Source: Paratinospora sagittata (taxonomy: Eukaryota; Streptophyta; Magnoliopsida; Ranunculales; Menispermaceae). From it: a stretch of DNA of 64,000 nucleotides. Each line of letters starts with the position of its first letter. Position 1 is the stretch's first letter. Where the stretch lies: positions 3,406,001 to 3,470,000 of the forward strand of contig CM069613.1 of assembly GCA_035771175.1 (NCBI GenBank), read 5' to 3'. A program made the translations under genes and the position numbers. The notes under the pieces were generated by a model that did not search any database, was not told the DNA's origin, and saw nothing but the letters and a program-made list of their open reading frames with translations. Positions 47,176 through 59,775 of the stretch are shown here, in pieces.

Positions 47176-47348
47176 AACTTGTCCTGTCGGGGGTGCAGGC
47201 GACTGGTTTATGATCGTATAGAGACGGCTAGTCGTGCCGACACTTACCGTGACGAACACACATACCCATGAGGCGAGCAAGTTCGCCCTACTTTTAGGTG
47301 CGCTTGCCCGTCAATTTTTGGAAAGACCCTTTACCACAGAAGGGTCTC
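47176..47348 (+). ncRNA. Sm-class spliceosomal snRNA, candidate U4atac
   Basis: Four independent signs agree. (1) The plant snRNA promoter lies 34 bp or more upstream. (2) A stem-loop at 47200-47234 (CGACT...AGTCG) contains a kink-turn: 3-base bulge UAU, GA, 2-bp stem UC/GA, 5-base loop GUAUA, GA; this is the layout of the SNU13/15.5K-binding loop of U4 and U4atac. (3) An Sm site AATTTTTGG is at 47313-47321. (4) A terminal hairpin GACCCTT/AAGGGTC is at 47325-47346. A central stem GGCGAGC/GCTTGCC (47272-47278 with 47302-47308) precedes the Sm site. With a start at 47176 the 5' arm before the kink-turn GA has the same length as I recall for human U4atac (38 nt), with similar words (AAC..UCCU..UC..GGGGU). 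U4atac pairs with U6atac in the minor spliceosome. Ordinary U4 is less likely. Exact ends are inferred. Confidence 0.68.
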
Positions 47349-47831
47349 ACCGTAACTTATTCTAAAACTTTTGCTTCTACAATGTATAAATATATAGATA
47401 TAGGTTAGCTTGGCATGCATAAAACAGATGGTAATGTTTTCCCACTTCTAAGGAAAAAGATGGATTAACTTACATAATGATGTGCCAAACCTGGGTTTTT
47501 TTTTGTAATAGAGGTTGAACTTGTTGTAGAAGATGAATAGATAGAAAAAAATTAATAATAAAACAAAACAAAAAAGAATGAATAGTTGATATTAGGTAAG
47601 GTGTATATTAAATAAATAATGATAATTTATCATCACTCTAGTAAGTGATAATTAATGTAAAATAATTTTTTAATAAGAGAATGAATAGTTGATATTAGGA
47701 AAGGTTCAAATTTTATTAGATGTTGAACCTTTTTAAAGAAGTAAGCGCGCGATTATAAACACAATCAAACAATTGCATTGAAACTTCTCTTAAATTATAA
47801 ATTTCTCTTTCTCACGATGCACCAATTGTTT
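47349..47831. other. Intergenic spacer between the snRNA and the lipase gene
   Basis: A/T-rich. A GAATAGTTGATATTAGG.AAGGT phrase occurs twice (around 47578 and 47682). The ancestral lipase stop codon (47812-47814) lies at its right edge. No gene is seen. Confidence 0.5.
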
Positions 47832-47905
47832 CATCATCATTCTTTTCAAGTTCACTAATTAGAAGTTCCATCATCATTCTTTTCAAGTTCACTAATTAGA
47901 AGTTC
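47832..47905 (-). repeat. 37-bp perfect tandem duplication across the lipase stop codon
   Basis: Copies at 47832-47868 and 47869-47905 are identical. 37 is not a multiple of 3, so the second copy is read in another frame and hits TAG at 47855-47857. Without one copy the frame would run on to TGA at 47812-47814. Confidence 0.92.
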
Positions 47906-50900
47906 CATCATCTTCTTATACATAGGCATGTAATGATCATTAATCATAGTTCTTGACAGCCGAAGCTTGCTATACAGTTCCCGTTGCGTCTCATATATCC
48001 CTACCTGCCCTTCAGTAGGGCTACCTTCACCGGCGTTATCATCATCGGGCACTGGTACAGAGACAATATGCATGATCCGACCAGGTGGATAAAACCGCTG
48101 TGTCTCCGAGACATCAGAAGATGAGGAAGGCCTTTCCTGTTCTGCTGCATCAGCTAGCACGTTCTCTTCTTCAGTGATTTCTTTTGCAGCTGCTGCTTCT
48201 TCTTCCTGTGCTCTAACACTGGCTTCATCCTTCTGCCTGTGAAGCTCCTTCTCGAGCTCAAACCACAGTTCTCCTTCAGTCATTTCTTCCACTGCAGATG
48301 TTCTAATGGCCCGGTCGCCCTGGATTAGTTCCTCTTCTTCCTCAGTCTCATCAGGCCCTGATTCACCCCTTCGAACATATTCTAGCTCGTCCACCTCTAG
48401 GTTTTCTATGACATCTTCGGCAATAAGAGAGTCAGACGTTCTCTTTGATAGTAAAGAAGCGTTCGTATCGTCTCCTTCCTCTGGAGGTGTTGAAAGCGGG
48501 CCCACAGGACGGCGCCTAGCACCCATGCATGACCATGACGAGAGGGTTGAACGGGTCCTGACAACAGCCTGAGCAACATTCTGTGCACGCTTCATTACAA
48601 CCTGAGAGATCCAACATTGAAAGGATGCCAGTTTGAACAAGCAGTGTTAAGACTTCAGTGTTTAGGCAATAAGAGAAAAGAGGATAACATGCATAGATTT
48701 TTCAGATGAATGCTAGTCTCTCTAGTAGCAGATGAAAGTATGTTGTTGTGGTCTTAGAACGGCATTTTCCCCCTATGGTAAGGTAACATTGGTACTTGAA
48801 AAGTGTACTCCAGACAACCTCCCCTTTCCAAGTCTCATATAATACAGTAAATATCTGAAAATGTCATGCCCAGAAGATCTGACATCTATATATCTACTCC
48901 AGGTTCTGATAAGAACTATTGGCTATTATCATTCTGGTATTTTCAAAAGTTGCATGCAGATTTTGCCAAAAATCCCCATATAATGCCACATCTGCAGTGG
49001 CATGTAGGTCATGATTTAGATTCACAAGCATTCCCTTGCCAAGACTGGAATCACATATGATATTCTCACAACGCTCGCAGTCAGCATGAAGATACACTAG
49101 ATGAAGCCAACATAAATAGAATCATTCAGAGTTACCTGAGTACTGCTGGAAACTGGACGCAGAAGTGCACCAGCACCCGCAACCCTAGCCCTTGCACTAG
49201 CTATGGATGGTAGACGAGATCCAAGAGCAGATGCTGAGCGATAAACAACATTGAGGAATCGTGTGTGCTCAACTTGTTCCCGCAGATCATTAATCCAAGA
49301 TGAAGCAGTGACCTGCAAGAGAGCTACCATAAGGATTGTTCTGTTTTCCCAAAGCAGTATAAGTGTTAATAGTATGTATCCTATTATATCAGTAGTTAAT
49401 TACATTAGAAAGAGACTTGAGGCACCTCAGAACGAAGATCGTCAACGGAAGCAGCTGAGAATGTCGGGACGAGATCTGAACCATTGATGATAGTAGTACT
49501 GAAATGCTTGCCAGATTCTGCTAAGTCCCATGTCATGCAGGCAGCTGAAGAATGTGACATGCCATAAGAAAGACAATCAGCATATTTAATTTTTGAGCAG
49601 TCGAATTGTGTAACTGACCAGAAACCTCATCAATTTTTAGAACAAACCCAATGCATTTCAAAATTGGCATAATTGATGCATTTGGAATGACTTGAACTAT
49701 AACTACATTATCCGAGTGTCAATAGCAAAGCTCTAAAAAAACAAAAGCTAGCAGAGATAAAGAACGACTAAAATAAAATCAGCTTAGATCATTTGACTGG
49801 TATAAATAGCATATCTATAACTAACTTTGAATGACTTCACAGGTCACTATCATGACCATACAAAACATTAAAATTTCATCAGAAGATTTTCCACTTCTGA
49901 TTTCACTATTGAGAACCAACTAAGATGGTTTGGAGACATACGACGAAGACAATAAGATGCAACAATTGGCAGTTAGAAAGAGTGGCATATTGAGTATCAA
50001 TGGTAACTATAAAGGAAGGGGAAGACCTAAAATAATATGAATAGAAATAATCAAGAAAGTATAGCTACTAATTATATAACTAACAGACTTAGCCCTTGAC
50101 AGAGTAGAGTGGAGAAAGGAAGTTCATGAACCTAACCCATAACCGTCATTACAAGTAGTCTCAGATTACTTGTTTGCCAGCACAATTGATGAATTCTTGC
50201 TTCTTATTCTTTTTTTTTCCTTTTTCCTCTCTTGGCTGGGAGGGGTGGTGTTCAACATAATATTTTAGATCTACCTATATCTCTATTGTTACCATCTAGT
50301 GTTAATAGGTCCATCTTCCGAATTGGTGCATCTAAAGGCCTACGTTATATGTCCAAACTACCTTAGTCGGTTCTCTCTCATTTTATCCCCAATTCGTGCT
50401 ACTCCTACCATTGCCTGAATATGCTCATTTCTAATTTTATCTTTTAAAGTTTTACCACATATCCATCTTAGTATTTGTATTTTTTTTACACTTAGTTTGT
50501 TAACATGTTATTTTTTAATTGTCCAACATTTTGTACCATATAGCATGACTAACCTCATAATAACTTTATAAATTTTTTTCTTTAACTTCAATGAGATGCA
50601 CCTATCATATAATACTCTAGAAGCACTCCTCCACTCGACCCGTCCTGCTTTAACTCTATGATTCACAGCCTCACCTATTTCTCCTTCTTTATGTATAATG
50701 GATCCCAAATACCCTAAAGCTAGCAGATAACAAAAACTACTAAAATGAGAATAGATCATTTGACTTGTATAAATATCCTATCTATAATTAAATTGTGAAT
50801 GACTTCATTAGTTCACTATCTCGACCATACAAAACATTTAGAAGATTTTCCTCTTCCGATTTTACTGTTGAGTACCAATTCTACGACAAAGACAATTAGA

Positions 50901-53900
50901 CGCAACAATAGGCAGTTAAAAGACTGACATATTGAGTACCAATGGTAACAATAAAGACAAAGGAAGACCTAAAATAACATGAAGAGAATTAATCAAGAAA
51001 GCATAGCTGCTCATTATATAACTATAGACTTATCCCTAGATAAAGTGGGGTGGAGAACGAAAATTCATGTACCTAACCCCAAGGCTTTATTCAGTTGAAT
51101 TCAGTAAACATAAGATAAGAGGACGAATAAGGCAACAATGCATTTCAAAGTCCACCAAACCACAGGAAATGGGCCAAATTGCTTCCTTTTCCAAATCCAT
51201 ATTGAAATTATAGTAATTATTGAATATCTATCATAGCTTTGTAGTGAAATGAAATCATTTCATTGTCGCCATGTCACATACTCCATTCAACTCAATTAAG
51301 TATTTTCCCAACTACATGGGATTGTCACCATGTCACATGTGATGCACAACAAAAAAAAAAAATCCTGCTAGAGAGGTTATACCCATATTGAGTCATGCAA
51401 GTAAAACAACAAAATAAAAGAAGAAGAAGTAGAAAACAAGGAGGGGAGAGAGACTTATAACCATCATTACAAGTATTTTCTGCCACACATGCTAAAGATG
51501 AATCTAGCATGAGGGACAATGTGACCATTAATTGCAATTTTGCAATTAATAATACCGAAATAAAATGTAAGAAAAAGATGCAAGGGACACGCACCTGGTG
51601 CAAATGTGACACAAGTGCATGAAGAGAACTCTTTTTGTTCTCTAAGAATGTATGTTAATAGTGCTGCAGTGCCACCACCAAGAGAATGACCGACAATCTG
51701 AGAAAAGAAAATACAATCAACTTCTATTTCCATGCGAATAGTATGTACATCAAATAATCATATTAAATCTCATTTACTTGAATAATAGTAGAACTACAAA
51801 CTTCATTATAGCATGAGAAACAATTTTTTTAGCAATATCCACAATAATGGAACAATAAAACTTCAAGCTTACTTAGGAATCACAAAGATAGCAGAGATGT
51901 GAATCTATCAGAGTAGAGAATAATATTAGTACCCGCAAATATTTGATGGTATTCTTATCAATTAATCAGGAAAGAGGGAAGAAATTGCAATCAAGGCAAT
52001 TATTACATCTTTATTCCATCAAACAAGTAATAATTATTTGTATTGCATCAAGAGCATTACGTAAAGACGCTCAAAAAATAGTATGGTTGTATCATATATC
52101 ACCGAACCTTGTAAACCAAGCAAACTTAGTAACCTTGCATGACTCTCTGATCAAGCAAATGATAAACAATCCCAATTGTCCATTCAAATTTTTACCATTT
52201 CAGATGGATATATTACCGACTTCAATATTTGAAGAGCAAACCACTTAGAAATCACAGCAAGATAACTAAAGACTTTGTCTCACCTGAGTGTGTAGTTAAG
52301 CCACAAAAAAGATTCTACTTCTCACCATTAGATCAATCAGATATTAGTCCATATTCCATCAGGCTTTTTACCAAAAGAAAATTAATTATTTTTTTCTTTT
52401 ACAACTCAACTCAACTGAACAAAGCTTTTTCCAACTACATGGGATCAAAAGGTCGGCTACATGAACAACTTGCTCCATTCCACTCTCTCAAGGGCCAAAT
52501 CTATAATCATTGCTTGCTTAAATACCAAAAAAAGATTTACATGATTACCATTATTAAAGGAAGAATCTGTTTGTACCCACCAAAAACACTCACTCTACCC
52601 ACTTGCTTTGTATCATCATTAAAAATTTCTTAAGTAGGTGAGTAGAATGTGTGTTTTCGGTGAGTACAAACAGAAGCACCCTAATCAACTGTTAGTATAA
52701 CTGAGGAAAATGACATTAGTAACTTTCATTACAAAAACAAAGTAGTTTCTCTTCATCCCCATTTTTTTTCTCTTCTCATCAATTGACCTTGATAGAGAGG
52801 AGTTGAGCAAGCAGGTTCATTAGCTAACACTATGTAGTTGCTAAAAAGACTTCGTTCAATTGAATTGAGTACTTATTCATTCATCAATTACATCAAAATG
52901 AATTATGGTAAAACATTAAGGAATAGAATAAACCTGGGTACAAGTAACTTTGCATGATGTAATTACATCATAAAGTGAACAGAACCTTGAGAAAACTAGA
53001 GACATAATTCACACCTTGACTTTGTGCTCTGGAAATTCACTAAGTGCTTTACGAAGGCAAGGCGTAGAACGCTTAGCAATCCAACGAGCTGCAGCAACCA
53101 TGCCACAGTGTGCATATCCTAAGACTAAATTGCTGACTCCACCTTCATGTAGAACTGAATGGTGAAAAGGGACCACTGCCCCCGTGGCTGCTGTTAATGT
53201 GTCTTTAATGCTATGAGTGCCACGAATCAAAAGGAGGAAGCATTTAGAACCTCTATCACATAAAATTGTGAATGCAGGTTTCAGAAGCTGCAACAATTAA
53301 CACTAATTAAGGCAAAATAAACCATAGTCTAGAAATGCACAAATGTGAAAGCCTCTTGTTTGATCATTGATTGAGCCTAATAATAAGAAAGGAGACTCCA
53401 ACAACTACTTTATGAGAAGGAGAGTCCAATTCTCTACATACCCCTGACTTAGGTTCTTGAAGAAGAACATCATCTAGTGAGTAGCCAGCAGTCTCCAAGA
53501 ACACAGGAAATGGCTTCTTTGAAAAAAGCATGCAAAGGGTCAGCAACCTCAGTAGAAGAGTCAACTCCTCTTTAATTTCAGGACCTTCAAGCCGTACAGA
53601 ATCACTCCCAGCATATACACTCGCAACTTGCAGATTACCCTGTAACAACATAAATTGACATTTTTCTTTTTCATTTGGCATATCAACTTAGGTGAACAAC
53701 CAGACTACAGTAATAAAAAGCTTCTTAAACCCAACTCAGTCAACTTCTAATTTAGGCTACAATGGATATCTGGTCTTCAAGGATGATTAATATACATCCT
53801 AAAGTATCAGAGCAAGTTCTTTCTACATTCTACAATCGCGCAACCTTAATTGGATTAAAAATTTTCTTTTTTTCTTTTTTTTATAAAGAATGCAATCTAA

Positions 53901-54600
53901 AGCTGAATTCACATTGTCCGGTGCGTCTAATATTGCTTTACACTTCGGCGTATCTGTAAAAAATACACTTTAGAAGAGAATTGAGCCAAGATGAAAATCT
54001 AGAAATCTAGATTTCTAGAATTTTACAGTGCGTGTTTGATCAGGACTGATGGATGAGCTCATATTTCTCACATTTGTTGCACAAAAACCAAAAGCCTTTT
54101 TCCTATAATTATTAGTTACGACCATAAGTCCTTCACTAAATCATCTTCCAGACAACAAGAGACACAGATTAAACACAAGATCTAGTAATTCAGTTCCCAA
54201 CAGCATATTCAAACCTAAGCAAGCAAGAAAGAAATTCATCCCGAAAGACCTAATAAGAGAAATAATCAGCATCAACTTCAGTTGCCAAAATCAGATTTTG
54301 ATGACACACCTGACGCCGCATGAGATAATTAATACCGAAAGCCAAGTCTCCAATCGGCCATTTCCCGAGAGTTTCCGAGTACGTAAACCTAAGTGTCTCA
54401 GACAAAGTAGTAATAGCTTCAAACCACGTCACCGGCGCCTGCGCCGGTCTCCGAGAAATCCTCCTCCTCACCGACCTAGTCGATTTCACGAAATCGCCGT
54501 TCCGATCGTCTTCTCTTTCCCTGAGAGAGAATCTCCGAGTAAAAATAAAATAAAGAATCATCGCTGCCCCCGCCGCAGTCGCCACTGCTCCCGTCGCCAT
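47855..54600 (-). CDS. Class-3 lipase, diacylglycerol-lipase-like, 7 exons
   Basis: Exons (minus): 54600-54310, 53639-53442, 53287-53015, 51697-51595, 49544-49426, 49312-49136, 48601-47855; 635 aa, all GT-AG. Residues ~2-20 form an N-terminal membrane anchor. The alpha/beta-hydrolase core has the nucleophile elbow GHSLGGG (Ser259), NGSDLVP (Asp312) and DHYMPMY (His610), the likely Ser-Asp-His triad; a YPPGRIMHI strand precedes the His. A long acidic, Glu-rich insert occupies ~430-550. The family cleaves acyl groups from mono- or diacylglycerol; the native substrate is unknown. The start at 54600 fits the family; an ATG at 54639 would add 13 residues. It resembles Arabidopsis At3g14075-type proteins (recalled, not searched). 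The last residues are changed by a tandem duplication. Confidence 0.92.
49925..50150 (+). mobile_element. RTE-type LINE remnant (3' end) in lipase intron 4
   Basis: The plus-strand frame reads LRWFGDIRRRQ and later GRGRPK...IEIIKK and ALDRVEWRKEVH, the C-terminal end of RTE/BovB-type reverse transcriptase ORFs. It is stop-ridden. It lies in the host gene's fourth intron, antisense to it. Confidence 0.75.
50320..50760 (-). mobile_element. RTE-type LINE remnant in lipase intron 4
   Basis: The minus-strand frame reads LGYLGSIIHKEGEIGEAVNH, then LKKKIYKVIMRLVMLYGTKC (50759-50508), and continues degenerate to GDKMRENRLR at about 50345. These are conserved words from the end of the RTE reverse transcriptase domain. 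Confidence 0.8.
50840..51085 (+). mobile_element. Second plus-strand RTE LINE remnant
   Basis: A diverged copy of 49925-50150 (shared words around 'attgagtacca.tggtaac', 'ggaagacctaaaataa', 'aatcaagaaag.atag'). Together with the minus copy between them the three fragments form an inverted arrangement. Confidence 0.7.
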
Positions 54601-57600
54601 TATCGTCCCCAAGAAACTCCAGATCGATCGATCAATCACAGATTCTCAACATAAAACCCTAAAAGTTAAAACCACCACATTCCGCAAAACAGATCGAACC
54701 GAAACCGCAAAAAAACCTAACAGATTTCTCTCAAAATCAATCTAGAATTAACAAAATAAGAATAAAAAATCTTGTAATGATTTTACGGTTTTTATGATCG
54801 AAAGAACCAGTTTTTGGATCAAGATCAGCAGCTAATACTTGCAGAAGCGAAAGGCTTCGAAGATGTCATTGCTTGAGAATTAGGAAGAAAAGGTGTTAAA
54901 TTACGGAAAAGTACATAAGGAATATCGGAATTTACGAGATATGTCCTGTGGTAAATGGGGTTAGAGAGTCGTAGAGTTCAGCCTTCAGCGAATGTGGTTA
55001 GGGGTATTTTGGTAATTTTGGGAGGTAGGCTTGTCCTGAGGAGACAGGATCAACACGTTAAGCATCGTGCAGAGTCTGTTGAAGTGTTGGGTACTTAAAA
55101 ACCGCGTTGGATTATTTATTTATTTATTTTTATAAATTTATAAATAGTTTTAGAAAAAAATAAAAAAATAAAATAAAAATAGCGGCACATGTGGTATGGC
55201 TGCTGCTACCCTAATCCGAACAAATCCGGTGGGCCCAAGGTGCGAATCGGGTCGCCGCACAATTCGACTCATGAAGCGACCCGGATCAATAAATGTGAGG
55301 TGTGTGGAATATTATTCATATTTTAAATGTGTGTATTTTGTTGTATTTAAAGATAGGATAGCCAGCTACTCATGTTTTAAGATAACAACACAAGGTGGCG
55401 TTCTATATATATATAAATACAATTTTTAAAATTTAAAGGTAATTTGATATTTTTAAACAATAAAGATGTGTTTAATTAGTTAAGTTTGAGGATAATTTTG
55501 AAAAAAAAAAGTACTCATGAAACAATTAGGTTAGGTTGCCTTTAATTCGTGATTTGAAAGATAGAATACAAGTCAGAAAGTAAAAATTTGAAAAATAACT
55601 TTTTTAATAGTTTTCTTAGTAAATTTTAAAAAATTATTTTCAAGTTTTCAACCAACCAAACATATTTTTTTGTTTTCAAATTTTTAAAGATAAAAAAATT
55701 ATATTTAAATCACAAATAAAACGCAATCTTATGTTATTAAATATTTTATTTTTACATTATATCTCAATTTTTTAGTCACAAACCAAATATAGATAGAGTA
55801 TTTAATTCTCAAAATGTAATTAACATATACATATAAATACTTGGAGAGAGCCGACTAATACATCTACAGTGTTCAAACACAGATTAATATCGACGGAAGG
55901 ACCTGGATTTCGCATGGAAAGCCAAAAAAAAAAAACAAATAACCTTTTTGGTGTCGAAAAGAAAATTATAAATTAGCTTTAATCAAGAAAAAGAAAATGA
56001 TTGGTTTAATTTTATTTGAACCATCTGGAGTTTTTCTTTAATTGTTAATTTTTGGATTGGATTCAGCCATAACCAAAAATATTGGAGTTAAAGTTGCTTA
56101 TTTAGCTTATACACACTTTTGCTTGGTTGTATTTGAGGATTTAATATTTTTATTTTTTATTTTTCTACTTTATACCTGAAGAAAGGATTAAAAGTTATAT
56201 GGTTAGGATGGGCTAAAAGAGCCCTTAAATGGAAAACATGATTATATATATATATATATATATATCTTATTCCAATAGGAATCAACATCAGCATCCAATT
56301 AGCCACAACAACTTAACTAATACATTAATTGGGTTGATTTGGTTGGACCAACAAAACTGTGGCCAACCAGCATGTATGGTGTTTGTTTTGGAGTCCTACG
56401 TCCCACCGCACCATTGATAAACTAATATAGAAAGTTTATTAAAAAATCTAAGGAAATTAAAGATATATATTATAGAGGTATTAATTCGTTGCCTGGATAA
56501 GATAACCCAATTAAATAAATAAACTCTTTAGTTTGATCGCATCAAGGTGACAACATCATGTTTAATTAATAAAGCAAACGTTATAAGAAAATTTGTGAGC
56601 AAGCCTAGAGGTTGCACCATTAGTGTGATCTCATGGTCACGAATTCATCTCTCTTCTTTTCTCAACCCTTAAAAACTTTTCTACGTGTAATTTGTATCGT
56701 AGTCGATTATATTATTAATTTTAAAAAATATTCCCATCCATCTAAAATTACTATGAACAATAACTTTGATCTTGTAATTAAAAGAATAAAGTTGTAAAAG
56801 ATAAAAATAAAGAAATAGTAACGTTACACGTATGTTGGGTGTTAATACTATTTTTTAACACTGACATCTAACCTCTCTTAAATATTAGAGATGTTGTGCA
56901 ATATACGCACATCCCTCAAACATTCAAAGTTATTGGATGTCAACGTAAAAGAATAACATTGATACCTAACATACATAAAATATTTTTTATAAAGAAAATT
57001 TAATCCAAGGACACTTTGGCTTGGTGGTTGCCCCAAACTCTTATTATCCTTGCAACAAAAATTCTCCTTCTAATATTAACAAGATTTATTAAATAAGGAG
57101 GCATTATTGAATATTGTGGCCTACAAGAACCCTATTGTTTTGGCGGCCTGTACCCACATTTTTATAGGAATATCTATATTATATTTGCATCATACTTCAA
57201 AATATATTATGTATTTGTTAGAAGAATATACTCCAAAAATAAAAATTGAAACGAGAAAATTTAATATTATTATTGAAAGATCAAAGTTTGACATGAATTC
57301 ACATTTTATCTATTCCATTTTATTAAGTACTACAAACTTTAAAATTATAAAAAAGGGATGAAAATATTTCTAAGCTCTCGATGATTTTCACCCACTTTTT
57401 TTAAAGAAAAAAAAATACTAAAGACCTATAAGCTACTAAGCTTGGGAGGCTTATCAAATATGATTTCTTAACGTAAGCAGTACCATAATAGTTAGTTCAT
57501 ATGGTCCTCAGACTTCTTATGTCTTTTATCGTTATATTCGTCTCTTAGTCCTACCATCTTTAAAAAAAATGAAAAAAATAAAAATATTGAACCATTGGAC

Positions 57601-57978
57601 TAAGCAAGGGTCAAAGCGTATCTAACGAGATGCCACGTATATAATAACGCTAACGGTAACCAAACTCATCTAAACTTTCAAAATTTCTCCCGCAAAATAT
57701 GCACTTTTTCGCTCTTCGAATTGCTAACCGCTCCACCTTCTTAGATGATCCATTCCCACTTCACTTTTGAGTTCAGCTATCATTAATCTTAATATCTTAT
57801 GTTATTTTTCTTACTATATCTTCCAATTTAAACAGATGGGCGTAACCGTTTCCGATTTTTTTTTTTTTAATTGATTCAATTTCGTGACAAATGATAGGAA
57901 ATATTGAAGAAAATGATGATTGATAACGAGAGATAGGAAATCTGTGGTGTTGAACTCAATTTGGTTTGTTGAAACAAA
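54601..57978. other. Long intergenic region between the lipase and J-protein genes
   Basis: 54601-54870 is probably the lipase 5' leader and promoter; both flanking genes point away from it, so it should hold two divergent promoters. The rest is A/T-rich with an (AT)n run at 56242-56264. No gene, RNA gene or bounded element is seen. Confidence 0.55.
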
Positions 57979-59422
57979 ATGGGTAGAGAGAAAGAAGATT
58001 GGGAATTTAAATCGAAGTTAGTGACAGAGATTTGCTCAATCTCGTCTCGTTCGATCGCTTGTGTCCATGGTTGTTGTCACCGGCATCACCAAACCAGGCC
58101 ACCCTTCATCGACTGGTATCTTGTTCTTCATGTAAGTTCCTGTTCTGGGGATTCTAATCATTGATTATAGAGAAAAAGTTGCTGTCTTTTTAACTTCTTT
58201 TTTAACTTCATTTTTTTAATGGTTTTGGGACAGGTTGAGGAAGATGCAGAGATGGATGAAATTCGCAAGCAATACCGGAAACTGGGTATGTTTCATTAGT
58301 TGATTTTTGCTTTTGTTAAGTTCTCTTTTTCTAATGGTGTTTTTTTTTTTTTTCCAGCTTTGCAACTTCATCCAGATAAGAACAGTCATCCCAAGGCAGA
58401 GGTTGCATTCAAGTTAGTATCTGAGGTGAGTTTGCTAGGTTTTTTCTTTTCTTTTTTTTTGTGTTTTTTTTTTTTAAGTAATTATACCCTTTTTGTTGGT
58501 ATAGAGTAAATGAGAAAATGATAAATTAGTTGAGGATTGAGGAGACCCAGTTCATATCTAAGAAAGTTTTATTATCATCTAGCCAGTCCCTTGTTCTTCT
58601 TTTTGGGGGATTCAAATGTAGTAGAACTGAACAGCCAATACAAAGATTTAAAAAGAAAAAAAAAAAAGAACATGAATTAGAGATTTTCTTTGGTAATTCT
58701 ATGAAGAACTCAAAATGAAATAGGGGCTTGATTTGGGTCACATGAAGTAGAGATTTTATCAGTAGTTCTAATTGAAGAAAATACAAAGAATAATAGGTTT
58801 TGACTTAGTTTTTTTATTTTTTACTAAAACCTTACTACATTGGAATCAATCAGTTTCTTCATATTCAAATTGGTGCCATTGTTTAATATTTTAAGAAACT
58901 ATTTCCATGATTAGTGATTTTATTTGATTACAAATTCAATTGCAGGCTTATGCATGCCTCTCCAATGAAGCAAAAAGAAGAGCCTTCGACTCACAGAGAT
59001 GGAACAATTCCTGCACAGCATGCAAAAGAATAATGCCATATAAGATTGGGAATTACTCTGCAGAGTTTCACAAAACAGATCTGCAGAGTTTGAGACAAGT
59101 AAGAGAGAAATTCAGAGAGGAAGCAAGAGTTATAGAAAAATGCTTGAAGGCCCATGAAGCATCCAGTAAAGAAGAATTTCCAGTGTTCAATCCATCAAAT
59201 TATTCATTCCAGGAGTATCCCCATGACAGAGCCCAGTATTCCACCAAGAAACCTGAAGATTTGCGATATCTGCAAGCATCAAAAATTCCCAAGACAGTAA
59301 ATAGATTGAAATTCGATCGATCAACTGGAAATTATGAATCCCTGATATTTGAAATTGGGTCAGAGAGGAGATCATTCAGAAGTCAATCAGCCCATCTCAA
59401 TTCCAAATGTAAAGTACATTGA
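57979..59422 (+). CDS. J-domain (DnaJ/Hsp40-like) protein, 4 exons
   Basis: Exons 57979-58131, 58234-58285, 58358-58425 and 58946-59422 join to 249 aa. The J domain spans about residues 43-113: IDWYLVLH, EIRKQYRKLALQL, the HPD motif (73-75) and FKLVSEAYACLSNEAKRRAFD. HPD is required to stimulate Hsp70 ATPase activity and is intact. There is no Gly/Phe-rich or zinc-finger region, so it is a class C J protein. The 42 residues before the J domain include Cys and His clusters (CVHGCCHRHH). A short CTACKRIM segment and a Lys/Arg-rich C-terminus follow. The function beyond an Hsp70 co-chaperone role is unknown. A likely cytosolic or nuclear place is inferred from the absence of a targeting signal. 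Confidence 0.88.
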
Positions 59423-59775
59423 TGATTTTTTATTCATGGCACCATTGTTGCCATAAAACACGTAGAGTGTGATCTAAACCTTGTTCTTAGAGTTTTTTAA
59501 CTGAGAAAAATTACCTGAAAATGTCAAATCTTCCCATGAACTAATGCAGAAAAAGATATTTTCAAGTGAAATATAATGCTCAAGAAAAACCTCAAGGCTA
59601 AATTCCATTAATAAGATGTTCATGAAAAAGTCGCATTTTTCTCCTAACACACTCAGCTCAAGTTTTACAGACTGGTATTATGGTATCTTAGAACTCCCAA
59701 AAAAAAAAAGTGATCACCCAAAATTGATGGCTTTATCATCAAGCAGGAGCTGCTTGATCATCCGATCCAAGTACC
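59423..59775. other. Convergent intergenic spacer
   Basis: Presumed 3' UTRs of the J-protein gene (plus) and the Pumilio-like gene (minus). A short A run is at 59699-59709. Nothing else is seen. Confidence 0.55.

Noticed and set aside
47241..47248. ACTTACC resembling the 5' end of U1 snRNA
   Set aside because: It lies about 100 bp too far from the TATA-like box, and the following sequence does not fit U1; the U4-type kink-turn fits better.
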